From Syntrophaceae bacterium UBA2188 (lineage in GTDB: Bacteria; Desulfobacterota; BSN033; UBA1163), in contig DCVM01000012.1 of the NCBI GenBank assembly GCA_002327985.1, positions 1 to 64,000 of the forward strand: a stretch of DNA of 64,000 bases, given 5' to 3'. A program made the translations under genes and the position numbers. The notes under the pieces are model-generated. The model did not search any database. It was not told the origin of the DNA and saw nothing but the letters and a program-made list of their open reading frames with translations. Below are positions 53,620 through 62,693 of the stretch, in pieces. Numbering within the stretch: position 1 is the stretch's first letter; every line of letters starts with the position of its first letter.

Positions 53620-54720
53620 TCACATTTTTTTACTAAAACATTTACCTGGCCACTGAGAGATCCAACCCTTCAATTCCAAATTCAAAAGGAGACTGGACAC
53701 CTTCCCCGGATCCCATTGACTCTCCCGAATGATGGCATCGATATGCAAAGGAGTCTCCCCTAAAAGACGGTAGAGGGCTTCTTCTTCCTCGGGGAGAGGA
53801 GAAAGGGACATCCCGGTTTTTTGAGTTGTCTCCTTCTCCCTTTTCCACTGAGGCAAGATCTCTTCAAGGATGTCTTCCGTGGATTCGACCAGCTTCGCCC
53901 CTTCCTTGATCAACTGATTGGTGCCCCGACTACCCTCGGCTCCGACATTTCCGGGGACAGCAAAGACTTCCCTCCCTTGCTCCAATGCATAGCCGGCGGT
54001 GATGAGGGAACCACTCCCTGCGCTGGCTTGGACAATGACGACCCCTATGGAAAGACCACTGATGATTCGATTTCGCTTCGGAAAATGGCCTCCTTCGGGG
54101 GGCGACCCCATTGGAAATTCGGAAAGAACAGCTCCCTGTCCGATAATTTGATGATAAAGACTTCGATTCTCAGAAGGATAGATCACATCTATACCGCTTC
54201 CTAACACCGCAACCGTCCTCCCCCCTCCCTGAAGGGCTCCCATGTGAGCCACCGAATCTATCCCTCTCGCCATTCCACTGACGACCGTGACTCCATGGCG
54301 GGCAAGATCCTGACTGATCCTTTCGGTGACCCCTCTCCCATAAGGGGAGGTCTTTCGGCTCCCCACAATGGCAATGGCTAATTCATCTTCGCCTCGCCAT
54401 TCTCCTCTCATATAAAGCACGGCAGGGGGGTCGTAAATATCTTTCAGGCGTATGGGATAACCCTCATCCTTTATAGTCAAAACCCTCCCTCCCGCTCCTT
54501 TCAAAAGAGCTAACTCCTTGGCTACCTCTTTTTCCAACGGACCTTTTTGAATTTGATGAGCCACCTTGTCTCCTAACCCTTCAATTTTCAATAATTCCTT
54601 CATCGGGGCATGGAAGACGGCTTCCGGGGTCTGGAATCGATCTAAAAGTCTTTTGATGGTTATACTCCCAACCCCAGGGGTGAGGGTTAAAGCTAACCAA
54701 TAAAAAATATCCTCAGCCAT
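53620..54720 (-). CDS. dprA: DNA-processing protein DprA
   Basis: A 366-residue DprA, which binds single-stranded DNA and loads RecA in transformation and recombination. N-terminal helix-hairpin-helix region (LTPGVGSITIKRLLDRF; KIEGLGDKVA), Rossmann core with GSRKTSPYG, SGMARGIDSVAH and VLGSGIDVIYPSENR, and a C-terminal winged helix (about 310-360). Ribosome-binding site is weak. Normal family length. Confidence 0.95.
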   Translation of the reverse strand: MAEDIFYWLALTLTPGVGSITIKRLLDRFQTPEAVFHAPMKELLKIEGLGDKVAHQIQKGPLEKEVAKELALLKGAGGRVLTIKDEGYPIRLKDIYDPPAVLYMRGEWRGEDELAIAIVGSRKTSPYGRGVTERISQDLARHGVTVVSGMARGIDSVAHMGALQGGGRTVAVLGSGIDVIYPSENRSLYHQIIGQGAVLSEFPMGSPPEGGHFPKRNRIISGLSIGVVIVQASAGSGSLITAGYALEQGREVFAVPGNVGAEGSRGTNQLIKEGAKLVESTEDILEEILPQWKREKETTQKTGMSLSPLPEEEEALYRLLGETPLHIDAIIRESQWDPGKVSSLLLNLELKGWISQWPGKCFSKKM

Positions 54721-54927
54721 AAAGATTCTCGGGGGAAAAATAATTTGCCGGATGAAGCTGTTTCAGGTGATAAAAAAAGGCTGAGGAGATGAAAGGAAAT
54801 CTCCAAAGCCCGGTTAAACATTCCAATCACCAAATTTCAAATAACGGTTTGAAGTTCGCAGGACCCCTCCCCAGCATTTTGATGATGGTGCTTGGAGTTT
54901 TGTTTACACCTCATGAACGGGTTGGTA

Positions 54928-55710
54928 TTATTTGATTAAGAGACCCTCCATCTTTTCCTTTGAATAAGGTTGAATATAATCCCCTCTCATCACGGCATCA
55001 AAGGATTCAATAATCTTTGCCGTAAAGAATTTACCAGATTGGTCAATGATTTGAACATTCCCTACAATATTATACTTTCTTCCAATAGTTCTCCCGGTGA
55101 GGGGATGTTTGATCTCATCGGAGACACGAAAAACCGTATATTTATTTCCGATCAAAATGGATTCGGAGGTTTTGAAGGCCAGATAGACAATATCGCCTCC
55201 AGACATCAGGTTTTTCCCTTCTTTGCTCTCCAACACAAGGCCAATTCCCCGGTAGTCCATATCGCTCATAAACCCCGCACTTCGGATATCAGGAAAATTG
55301 AAAGGCTTTTCCTCCTCCTGGACAGGCTTCACTTCTGCGACCACCTCTGGTTTCTTTTCTACAGGAGGTGGCTCAGGCTTGGCTACCACTGGTTCTGCCA
55401 CCGACTCTTTTGGCTTCTCCTCTGAAACCATCTTAGGTTCTTCTTTCTTCACAGGCTCCTCAGCAGAAAAACGGATTGGGTTTCCTGGATAAATCCAATG
55501 CGGATTAGTAATGTAAGGATTTCTCTCCCACAACTTTGGCCAAAGAAAGGGATCCTTTAAAAATTTAGAAGAGATATCCCAGAGCGTGTCTCCCTTTTTA
55601 ATCGTATACACCCCTTCCATCTCCTTCTTCTCTTGTGTCCATCCAGGAAGGACAATACAAAAGGAGAATATCAAAATCGTGCTAAAAAAGACGCCCATTA
55701 ATCTTCTCAT
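54928..55710 (-). CDS. LysM-domain exported protein
   Basis: A 260-residue exported protein. Signal peptide about 1-27 ([19 protein letters not shown]), one LysM domain ([16 protein letters not shown] to [10 protein letters not shown], about 35-83), a Pro/Glu/Lys-rich linker ([16 protein letters not shown]) and a C-terminal domain of about 120 residues with [25 protein letters not shown]. LysM should hold peptidoglycan in the periplasm. GGAGG precedes the ATG at 55710, and a good promoter lies 60 nt further upstream. Confidence 0.88.
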   Translation of the reverse strand: MRRLMGVFFSTILIFSFCIVLPGWTQEKKEMEGVYTIKKGDTLWDISSKFLKDPFLWPKLWERNPYITNPHWIYPGNPIRFSAEEPVKKEEPKMVSEEKPKESVAEPVVAKPEPPPVEKKPEVVAEVKPVQEEEKPFNFPDIRSAGFMSDMDYRGIGLVLESKEGKNLMSGGDIVYLAFKTSESILIGNKYTVFRVSDEIKHPLTGRTIGRKYNIVGNVQIIDQSGKFFTAKIIESFDAVMRGDYIQPYSKEKMEGLLIK

Positions 55711-55769
55711 AATTACCTCCTCCCTTTCATTAGACGGGTTTATAAATTTAAAAAACAAAATTTTGTTAA

Positions 55770-55798
55770 AAATTACCCTCTTATCCATATTTTGTCAA
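55770..55798 (-). promoter_or_regulatory. Promoter of the LysM gene
   Basis: Minus strand: TTGACA (55793-55798), 17-nt spacer, TAATTT (55770-55775), 60 nt before the ATG at 55710. Confidence 0.6.
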
Positions 55799-56137
55799 GG
55801 AAAATATATAGCAATATCCATACCAAACCTCATCCTATCTTTTTTAATTATTGAAAAATATTGGAAATCTTAAGAAATTAGAAAAATGGATGATTTGTTT
55901 TTTCAACTGAAAGTGGATAGTTTTTGTCCAAACTTTTCATATTCTTGAACAAATTTTAACCTGATTTGCCAATGGGCAGGAAAACCACGTAATTGACATA
56001 TGAACTTCCCCTATGTTATTAAATTGGACCCTTCGACTCCCTAAAATCAATTCAGGAACTTTTTCTCGCTGAATTCAAGCCGCAGTCCTGGTAACGTCGA
56101 AGGAGTCCACCTCTATTCTATCTTGAAACTAGCAAAA
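55799..56137. other. Divergent intergenic region between LysM and methyltransferase genes
   Basis: About 340 bp of AT-rich DNA between divergent genes. Besides the two promoters listed it shows no gene, RNA fold or repeat that I can support. Confidence 0.5.
55993..56021 (+). promoter_or_regulatory. Candidate promoter for the methyltransferase gene
   Basis: TTGACA (55993-55998), 17-nt spacer, TTATTA (56016-56021). It lies about 115 nt before the ATG at 56138. Confidence 0.4.
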
Positions 56138-56836
56138 ATGATTCTTCTCCCATCATCCGATGAAACATTGGATCCCTTCTTCGAGGGAAAACTCCAAATT
56201 ATTCAGAAAAAAAGGGGTTATCGGTTTTCTGTGGATGCGATTCTACTCAGCCAATTCATAAAAATCCGTAGAAATGAGAGAGTCATTGACCTGGGAACAG
56301 GCTGTGGCATTCTACCCCTGTTATTGTCATGCTCCACCAAAGCCCATTCTTTTTTAGGCATTGAGATTCAGAAGGAATTGGCCGAATGTGCCAAAAAAAA
56401 TGTAGTCCTCAACACTCTTGAAAATCGGATATCTATTCTTCATCAGGATCTTAGAGAGTTGAAAAAGACATTGCCAGCGGGTTCTTTCGATGTCGTCCTC
56501 TCCAATCCACCCTATCGAAAACATCGAACCGGTAGGATCAACCCTTCCATGGAAAAGGCGATCGCACGCCATGAAATTAAAGGAACGCTCCAAGAACTGA
56601 TCTCCATTGCCTCCTATCTGCTTCCCCCCAAGGGGAGATGCTATCTCATCTTCCCGGCCATCAGAATGGTTGACTTATTCGTGGAATTAAGAGGTGAAAA
56701 ATTGGAGCCAAAGCGATTGCAGTTTGTTTATCCCCGTATGGGAGAAGAGGCAAAGTTTCTCCTCGTGGAATCGATTAAAACCAGCGGGGTGGAATTAAAG
56801 CTCATGCCCCCTCTCTTCCTCCATGAGACATCATAA
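56138..56836 (+). CDS. tRNA1(Val) (adenine-N6)-methyltransferase-like protein (TrmN6 family)
   Basis: A 232-residue class I SAM methyltransferase. It has the substrate lead-in YRFSVDAILLSQF, the SAM loop VIDLGTGCGILPLLL and the amino-methylase motif NPPYRK followed by HEIKGTLQELI, as in E. coli YfiC/TrmN6. It probably methylates adenine 37 of a tRNA; N6-methylation of another RNA is possible. The ATG at 56138 has no clear ribosome-binding site; a TTG at 56123 is the alternative start. Confidence 0.87.
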   Translation: MILLPSSDETLDPFFEGKLQIIQKKRGYRFSVDAILLSQFIKIRRNERVIDLGTGCGILPLLLSCSTKAHSFLGIEIQKELAECAKKNVVLNTLENRISILHQDLRELKKTLPAGSFDVVLSNPPYRKHRTGRINPSMEKAIARHEIKGTLQELISIASYLLPPKGRCYLIFPAIRMVDLFVELRGEKLEPKRLQFVYPRMGEEAKFLLVESIKTSGVELKLMPPLFLHETS

Positions 56837-56863
56837 ATCAGGGAAGCGGAGCAGAAATATTTT

Positions 56864-56892
56864 TTGACAATGGGGGATGAATGGGATAATAA
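56864..56892 (+). promoter_or_regulatory. Promoter abutting the polyprenyl synthase start (leaderless)
   Basis: TTGACA (56864-56869), 17-nt spacer, TAATAA (56887-56892). The ATG at 56902 is only 9 nt beyond the -10 box, so transcription should start at or within a few bases of the start codon. Confidence 0.6.
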
Positions 56893-56901
56893 TTTTTTAA
56901 T

Positions 56902-57921
56902 ATGAATCACGTCAACCGCTTCCGTCCGTTTACAAAAGAAAAGACCTCTGCTCTGGAGAATGCCCTCGAATGCATTCGGGATGATTTAGAAAAAGTGGAT
57001 CAAGAGTTTCGGAAGAACCTGAGATCCGATGTTCCCATCATTTCTGCAATCGGAGAACATCTCCTTCTGAGCGGAGGAAAACGGTTCCGGGCCAAACTCC
57101 TTCTCCTCTCATCCAAATTGTGTGGGGTTCAGGGAGATCTTTATATTTCCATGGCAAGCCTGATTGAATTCATTCATACCGCCACCCTGCTCCATGACGA
57201 TGTGGTTGACAGGGCCGAACTCAGAAGGGGCATTGACTCTGCCAATTCCAAATGGGGAAACGAGGCGAGTGTTTTGGTTGGTGATTTCCTGTTTACCAAA
57301 TGTTTTTCTCTTCTGGTGCAGAGTGGAAACTGGAAGATTCTCCAAACCGTCGCCAAAGCAACCACAACCATGGCAGAGGGAGAATTAGAGGAACTCATCA
57401 AGACCAACGATCTCACTCTTACGGAAGGGGGATACCTTTCGATCATCACTCGTAAAACCGCTTCCCTTATCTCTGCGGCCACACAGATTGGTGCTATTCT
57501 TGGAAACGTCTCTGAAGAAAAAGAAAGGGCCTTATCCGAGTTCGGCATGAATGTCGGCATCGCCTTCCAACTGATCGATGACCATCTTGATTACACGTCT
57601 AACGAAGAGGAATTTGGAAAGAAGATTGGGATCGATTTACAAGACGGTAAGATCACCCTTCCCCTGATCATCACCCTCCATCATTGCAATCAAGAAGAAA
57701 AGGCTTTTATTCGCAAGGCGGTCGAGTCCAATCCCATTACGAAAGACGCTTTTTTCCGAGTGGTGGAAATCATCGAACGATACCATGGGATTCAATCTAC
57801 CTGGGAAAAGGCAAAGGAGTATATTGAAAAGGCGAAGGATTATCTCCGTCTCTTTCCAAATTCTAAGGAAAAAGAGGCCTTGGATATCCTGGCCGATTAT
57901 GTTCTGGCAAGAAGGTTATAG
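56902..57921 (+). CDS. ispB: Polyprenyl synthetase (octaprenyl/heptaprenyl diphosphate synthase type)
   Basis: A 339-residue trans-prenyltransferase making the quinone side chain from farnesyl diphosphate and isopentenyl diphosphate. First Asp-rich motif LLHDDVVDRAELRRG, second motif QLIDDHLDY, and GGKRFRAKLLLLSS upstream, with a KTASL segment between. Length and motifs fit IspB/HepT-like long-chain enzymes; exact chain length is not readable. No Shine-Dalgarno precedes the ATG, and the promoter lies right against it. Confidence 0.9.
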   Translation: MNHVNRFRPFTKEKTSALENALECIRDDLEKVDQEFRKNLRSDVPIISAIGEHLLLSGGKRFRAKLLLLSSKLCGVQGDLYISMASLIEFIHTATLLHDDVVDRAELRRGIDSANSKWGNEASVLVGDFLFTKCFSLLVQSGNWKILQTVAKATTTMAEGELEELIKTNDLTLTEGGYLSIITRKTASLISAATQIGAILGNVSEEKERALSEFGMNVGIAFQLIDDHLDYTSNEEEFGKKIGIDLQDGKITLPLIITLHHCNQEEKAFIRKAVESNPITKDAFFRVVEIIERYHGIQSTWEKAKEYIEKAKDYLRLFPNSKEKEALDILADYVLARRL

Positions 57922-57985
57922 GAGGGTTTGCCCTAACTCCCCGGGGCTTGAGATTTCAATATGGCAACTTGCATGTTCAATCAAT

Positions 57986-57991
57986 TATAAT
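57986..57991 (+). promoter_or_regulatory. -10 element before trxA
   Basis: A consensus TATAAT hexamer 34 nt before the trxA start. The matching -35 is poor (TGGCAA at 18-nt spacing). Confidence 0.4.
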
Positions 57992-58025
57992 GAAAAAAAA
58001 CCATTAAACCGATAAGGAGTAGAAA

Positions 58026-58358
58026 ATGGCCGATGAGTCGAGTTTGCTTCATGTCAATGATAAGAATTTTGCCTCCGAAGTACTCCATTCAGACCTTCCA
58101 GTATTGGTCGACTTTTGGGCAACCTGGTGCGGTCCCTGCCGAAGCATCAGTCCTATTGTTGAGGAGTTGGCAAAGGAGTTTTCAGGGAAGGTGAAGGTGA
58201 CCAAGCTTAATGTGGATGAGAGCCCTGCAACCCCCAGTCAGTATGGAGTAAGGGGAATTCCAACCCTGATTCTCTTCAAAGGTGGGAAGGTTCTCGATCA
58301 AATTGTCGGTGCGGTGCCAAAAACCCGTTTAAAAGCCTTGATTGAAAAGGCTCTTTAA
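58026..58358 (+). CDS. trxA: Thioredoxin
   Basis: A 110-residue thioredoxin with the active site FWATWCGPC (Cys35/Cys38), the buried Asp in VLVDF and the cis-proline in GIPTL. Reduces protein disulfides in the cytoplasm. AAGGAG lies 6 nt before the ATG. The start of a truncated thioredoxin-like lipoprotein gene follows 31 bp downstream. Confidence 0.95.
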   Translation: MADESSLLHVNDKNFASEVLHSDLPVLVDFWATWCGPCRSISPIVEELAKEFSGKVKVTKLNVDESPATPSQYGVRGIPTLILFKGGKVLDQIVGAVPKTRLKALIEKAL

Positions 58359-58388
58359 ACGGACGGTTCCTTTGCCAGCGATTGCCAA

Positions 58389-58545
58389 ATGCTCATTTCT
58401 AATAAGAAACGTTTCATATTGAATGACTCCTTCATTCTCTTTGTGTGTCTGGCATGGGTATTCCTTCTTACTCATTGTGCTAAAGAAAAGAAATCCTCAT
58501 CAGCTTTGGCGTCGGATTTTACGCTGAACGCCATCCCCAGTAGGA
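58389..58545 (+). pseudogene. 5' remnant of an exported thioredoxin-like (TlpA/ResA-type) lipoprotein gene
   Basis: The frame opens with MLISNKKRF, a hydrophobic segment (ILFVCLAWVFLLTHC) with a lipobox-like end, a Ser/Lys linker and ASDFTLNAI. That last motif is how TlpA/ResA/AhpC-like domains begin (APDFTL...). After it the frame runs into the 3' end of the convergent J/HTH gene and ends at once, so the thioredoxin domain is gone. Position right after trxA fits a redox pair. Chance similarity is possible given the short length. Confidence 0.45.
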
Positions 58546-59145
58546 TTATTTTCTCTTGGCCTCTTCCATGGAGTGGAGGTATTCTTCGATGACCTTCTGG
58601 GGGTCTAATCCCAGGGACTGAGCATAATTTCTTAAAAACCCCTTGAGATAGACCAAGGCTGGGAGTTTGTCAAAGGCCTCTTCCTCAATCCACTCCAAAA
58701 CCTTTATACTAATCTTTGTCTCCTTAGAGATGTTTTGGAGTTCAATCCCCATCCTTTCCCGAACCTGCATTAGGGTCTTTCCGTGATAAACCCCCTCTTC
58801 TACATTGAACGAAAGTCCGGTGAAAGAAAGGGAGGTCTTTTTTCCATGGGGCATCCCATGGGTTTCAGGAGGCTTTTCGGGTGGCGGGTACCCAACCATC
58901 TGGAAATGGGACTGGTCGTAACTTTTCCGTAATGCCTCGTCATTGAGAACCCGAAAAGCCTCTTCAACAGCCTCTTGTATTTCCTTCACCTCCTCATCGG
59001 AAAAGAGGGAATAGACAGCCATGGATTCGCTGTGAAACGTCTCTTTGGCATGTTCATAAGCCCTCTGTATTTCTTTGGCCGTAGCGGTCGGACTGACTTC
59101 CAAGATCTCATAATACGTCTGGTCTTTAATACTCTTGATGCTCAT
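58546..59145 (-). CDS. J-domain-like protein with RodZ-type HTH
   Basis: A 199-residue two-domain protein. Residues 9-75 resemble a DnaJ domain (YYEILEVSPTATAKEIQRAY, later AFRVLNDEALRKSYD), but the HPD tripeptide that stimulates Hsp70 is HSE (38-40). Residues about 125-195 form a RodZ-like helix-turn-helix (LMQVRERMGIELQNISKET, YLKGFLRNYAQSLG). This fusion recurs in Desulfobacterota beside a MinD-like ATPase gene, as here. Perhaps a structural or polarity factor; Hsp70 stimulation is doubtful. Confidence 0.83.
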   Translation of the reverse strand: MSIKSIKDQTYYEILEVSPTATAKEIQRAYEHAKETFHSESMAVYSLFSDEEVKEIQEAVEEAFRVLNDEALRKSYDQSHFQMVGYPPPEKPPETHGMPHGKKTSLSFTGLSFNVEEGVYHGKTLMQVRERMGIELQNISKETKISIKVLEWIEEEAFDKLPALVYLKGFLRNYAQSLGLDPQKVIEEYLHSMEEAKRK

Positions 59146-59156
59146 ATCCGGTAAAA

Positions 59157-60119
59157 TCAAACCCCCTTCTCATAGCTATTTGCTAATTTGGAGGCGATCT
59201 CCATCACACATTGAGCCGCCCTGGACCTCGAGTTTTCTAAAACCAGAGGCTTCCTTCGCCGGATGGAATGACTCACATCTTGGTCGTAGACGATATAGCC
59301 CAAATAGTGAAGATGAATGCCAAAATATTTCAGACAAGCGCTTCGAATCGAAAAACCAATCTCAATATCCTTCTTTGAACGGGCTTGGTTCAGAATGAGA
59401 TTCGGGTGAAAGGTTTCGGCTTCTTCGACGATCCGTTGGGCATCCGCCTCATCGATTCGCTTCACCGCTTTAATGAGTTCATGAGGGTTTTGAATTCCCC
59501 TTTCATTCTTACGATCCATCAGACCATCGATCAGGGTCTTGACCTCTGAGGAGGAAACCGATTGTTTCAGTCTCCGATAGAACGCACTTTTGAGAAACCG
59601 ATATGTATTTTCGATCGAAGTGGGTTCAGGGGTAACCACCAGAATCCCTCCATCAGACATCAAGAAGAAATCTAAAACACTCAAAGAGTTGCCCGCTCCT
59701 AAATCCACGAGGATCGTATCGCTATCCAGATTTTGAATGGAGCGAATGAGTTTTCGTTTCTGAACGCTCTTTGCATCTGCGGCATTGAGCAGGTCTTGTG
59801 CACCGGTCAGAAGTTGAACGTTGGGAATGGGGGTGGGGATAAGAACTTCACGAAGATGGGAAACCCTCTTTTTAATAAAGTCAGAGAGGGTAAAGGCTGG
59901 AGGAGAAATACCCAGAAAGGTGTGGAGATTGGCTCCACCTAGGTCGGCATCAATGAGAGCAACACGGATTCCAAGCTTCGAAAGACAGATACCCATATTG
60001 GCTGTGATGAAACTCTTTCCACTTCCTCCCTTGCCACCACCGATGGTCCAGATCATCTTCCGGTTGCGAAACTGATTCGACCCCACCCTGAACCCCTTCT
60101 TCATCTCCCGCCCCCCCAT
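59157..60119 (-). CDS. MinD/ParA-type P-loop ATPase
   Basis: A 320-residue deviant-Walker ATPase. The P-loop reads GGGKGGSGKS (with the signature first Lys), followed by VALIDADLGGANLHTFLG and the switch region ILVDLGAGNSLSVLDFF. FlhG/MinD-like members place proteins at poles or on flagella. The C-terminal half is extended by a helical segment. The ATG at 60119 is 2 nt beyond the stop of the AmrS gene, suggesting coupling. Confidence 0.88.
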   Translation of the reverse strand: MGGREMKKGFRVGSNQFRNRKMIWTIGGGKGGSGKSFITANMGICLSKLGIRVALIDADLGGANLHTFLGISPPAFTLSDFIKKRVSHLREVLIPTPIPNVQLLTGAQDLLNAADAKSVQKRKLIRSIQNLDSDTILVDLGAGNSLSVLDFFLMSDGGILVVTPEPTSIENTYRFLKSAFYRRLKQSVSSSEVKTLIDGLMDRKNERGIQNPHELIKAVKRIDEADAQRIVEEAETFHPNLILNQARSKKDIEIGFSIRSACLKYFGIHLHYLGYIVYDQDVSHSIRRRKPLVLENSRSRAAQCVMEIASKLANSYEKGV

Positions 60120-60121
60120 GA

Positions 60122-61171
60122 CTAAACGGGAGGTTGCGGGGATGATCCATTTTCTATTTCATTCCATATGCCGTCAATCTTTCCATGACAATGACGGCAT
60201 GCCCCATTCACGACATCATTTTTTGTCACTCGAAATCCAGTCCGTTCAATCAACCTAAGGCCACAGTGGGGGCAGAAGGTATCTTCACCTTCCTCTCCGG
60301 GATTATTTCCACAATAGACATATCGGAGCCCTGCCTTGATCCCAATCTTCCTGGCTCGTTGCAACGACGAAGCAGGAGTTCTTGGAAGATTCAGCATCTT
60401 GTGGGTGGGATAAAAAGCGGAGATATGCCATGGCACCTCTATCCCCAAGGAGACGATGAATTGAGCTATTTCCTCAAACTCCTGATCTGAGTCGTTGAGG
60501 GTAGGAATGACAAGGGTGGTGATCTCCACCCAAATCCCCATCTGTTTCATCCGTTTGAGGTTCTCCAGAACTGGATTCAAGGTTGCCCCGCAGATCTCTC
60601 TATAAAATTTATCTCTGAAACTTTTTAAATCGACATTGGCTGCATCTAAGCAAGGCTGGAGGGTTTGGAGGGCTTCCTCCGTCATATACCCATTAGTAAC
60701 AAAAATATTTTTAATTTTCTCATGAGCGGCCAGACGTGCTGTCTCGTAGGCATATTCGAAATAGATGGTCGGCTCTGTATAGGTGTAGGAGATGGATTGG
60801 CATCCGTATTGTTTGGTTAAAGAAATAATTTTAGGGGGAGAGAGGTCAGATCCCTCAATCTGACCCTCTCGACCTCTCGGCATCTGAGAAATTTCATGAT
60901 TTTGACACTGGAGGCACCTGAAATTACAACCGACAGTGGCTATAGAGAAAGAACTTGATCCTGGAAAAAGATGAAAGAGGGGTTTCTTCTCAATGGGGTC
61001 CACATTCAGCGAGATGGCACGGCCATAGACGAGTGTATAAAGCTTTCCTTCCCGATTCTCTCGAACGCCACAGAGTCCTCTTTTCGAAAGGGAGATGGTA
61101 CATCGATGATGGCAGAGTCCACATTGCACCTTTCCATCCTTAAGAGGACTGTAAAACATCGCTTCTTTCAT
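60122..61171 (-). CDS. amrS: AmmeMemoRadiSam system radical SAM enzyme (AmrS-like)
   Basis: A 349-residue radical SAM protein. An N-terminal Cys cluster (CGLCHHRC, later RGLCGVREN) precedes the SAM cluster motif CNFRCLQC with NHEIS; SYTYTEPTIYFEY and FYPTHKML are typical of the pyruvate-formate-lyase-activase-like AmrS group. A C-terminal zinc ribbon (FCPHCGLRL, ACRHCHG) ends it. Partners MEMO1 and AMMECR1 are not in the window. The reaction is not known. GGAAAG precedes the ATG. Confidence 0.87.
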   Translation of the reverse strand: MKEAMFYSPLKDGKVQCGLCHHRCTISLSKRGLCGVRENREGKLYTLVYGRAISLNVDPIEKKPLFHLFPGSSSFSIATVGCNFRCLQCQNHEISQMPRGREGQIEGSDLSPPKIISLTKQYGCQSISYTYTEPTIYFEYAYETARLAAHEKIKNIFVTNGYMTEEALQTLQPCLDAANVDLKSFRDKFYREICGATLNPVLENLKRMKQMGIWVEITTLVIPTLNDSDQEFEEIAQFIVSLGIEVPWHISAFYPTHKMLNLPRTPASSLQRARKIGIKAGLRYVYCGNNPGEEGEDTFCPHCGLRLIERTGFRVTKNDVVNGACRHCHGKIDGIWNEIENGSSPQPPV

Positions 61172-61226
61172 ATCATCTTTCCAATCTCCGGACAGGACAT
61201 GTCCTGATTAAAAAAAGAGGCGAACA

Positions 61227-62405
61227 CTAAAGATCGAAATGAGGAAGTTGCTTAAGAACGAATTCTCTGATGACCTGTGGCTTGGGAAAGCCTCCAAGGA
61301 TCTTGTTGTTCTGGACAAAAGGGACGAGAAGCTCTTTAAACCGACCGCCACAAGAACATCGGTCTGCATCCGGGGTAGACCGCCTTCGGTTCTTCTTAAA
61401 AGGAACTATTTTATCTTGAAAACATTTCGAGCAACGGAGGACACTTTTTGATCCTGACATCTTCCCCCTCTTTGCCAGAGGTTTTCCATCGATTTCGACG
61501 ATGTCCATTGCAAAGTCGATCACCCGTGCATTGGTGATGGATGTCCCCACCCCGTAGGCATCCACCAGAGGATTCAGGGCAAGGATTCGCTTCTCATCTA
61601 ACCCACCGCTGACATAAATTTGAACATGACCGAATCCCCTTAAATTCAGTTCCCAACGAATCTCCTCAATGATCTTCTGAAAATCACCTCGCCTCGAACT
61701 GGGGGTATCCAGCCGGATCCCAAAAAGTTTCTTCCCAAGTGCCTCAGCCACTCGAATGGATTCTATCTTTTCATCATTAAAAGTGTCAACCAGAGAAACC
61801 CGTCTCACTTTCGGCTGGATCACTTCATCAAAAGCCTTGGTCGCCTCCACGGTATCCCCCATGATCAGGATCAATGCATGGGGCATGGTTCCCGAGGGTT
61901 CCTCGCCGATCAACTCGGCGTTCTTTACCACCGATATCCCATCACAGCCACCGATGAAAGCATTTCGCTCTACCATGGGCGCCACGACGGGGTGGATTCG
62001 CCTCGCACCAAAGCTGATCACTTTTCGTTCCCCGGCTGCTTTTTTGCAGCGAGCAGCCTTCGTCGCCACGCCTGAGGCCTGACAGAGAAGTCCCAAGAGA
62101 GACGTCTCATAGAGGCCAAAATCTGTGTACATCCCCTCGATCTCCATCACGGATTCAAAAGCCCGAAAGATCGTCCCCTCTTTCATCGATCGGACACTGA
62201 TTTTCAAATCTTTCAGAAGATAAGCTGCTTCCTCGATCCCGGCTAAGACCCCCCATGCGTAATCCTCAGGAAACCGTTTGGCAATGAATTCAGCCTTCAC
62301 CCATTTATCAATCTTTTTTGCTTTGAGGACTTGCATCGTCCTGACAAAATAGATATCGGTCAATCTGCCTTCCTTGATTTCCTTTGGGTCCGCCGTATGG
62401 AACAT
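61227..62405 (-). CDS. Nicotinate phosphoribosyltransferase
   Basis: A 392-residue NAPRTase of the archaeal/anaerobe type, converting nicotinate and PRPP to nicotinate mononucleotide for NAD. FHTADPKEIKEGRLTDIYFVR is the family start; FGARRIHP with the downstream GTMPHALIL region forms the PRPP/base site; the phosphate loop is YVSGGLDEKRI and GVGTSI. A C-terminal zinc-ribbon-like tail has CSKC and CSCGG. GGAG lies 8 nt before the ATG at 62405; an ATG two codons upstream is possible. Confidence 0.92.
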   Translation of the reverse strand: MFHTADPKEIKEGRLTDIYFVRTMQVLKAKKIDKWVKAEFIAKRFPEDYAWGVLAGIEEAAYLLKDLKISVRSMKEGTIFRAFESVMEIEGMYTDFGLYETSLLGLLCQASGVATKAARCKKAAGERKVISFGARRIHPVVAPMVERNAFIGGCDGISVVKNAELIGEEPSGTMPHALILIMGDTVEATKAFDEVIQPKVRRVSLVDTFNDEKIESIRVAEALGKKLFGIRLDTPSSRRGDFQKIIEEIRWELNLRGFGHVQIYVSGGLDEKRILALNPLVDAYGVGTSITNARVIDFAMDIVEIDGKPLAKRGKMSGSKSVLRCSKCFQDKIVPFKKNRRRSTPDADRCSCGGRFKELLVPFVQNNKILGGFPKPQVIREFVLKQLPHFDL

Positions 62406-62693
62406 GCGCATGGCTCCAAAAATAAAATTTGGATTTCCTTTTATATAACAGAAATTTATCAACCCTGTCTATAAAAATATTTCACTGACCCCTGTTTGAA
62501 AAATAAGAAAGGAGCAAAAAGGGAGGAGCCATCATCCCCGCGGCTCGCCCCGTTAAAAGGTGGTAAGCAAAAGAACTCCTGGTTCACAATGAAAATTTTA
62601 TAACGGGATAAGGCTCTTATTCAGAATGCATTTATCAAAAAAAGCGATGGGGTTGGATGAGCGAAGGGGGCCATGGCGGGTGCTTCCCTTGGA
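62406..62693. other. Gap between coaX and the nicotinate phosphoribosyltransferase gene
   Basis: About 290 bp. It has an imperfect inverted pair (CCCGTTAAAA near 62550 with ATTTTATAACGGG near 62595). No gene, tRNA or clear promoter seen. Confidence 0.4.

Noticed and set aside
56837..58025. Possible intrinsic terminators near the polyprenyl synthase and trxA genes (for example CCCCGGGG at about 57942)
   Set aside because: GC palindrome without a following T-run; stem too short to call.
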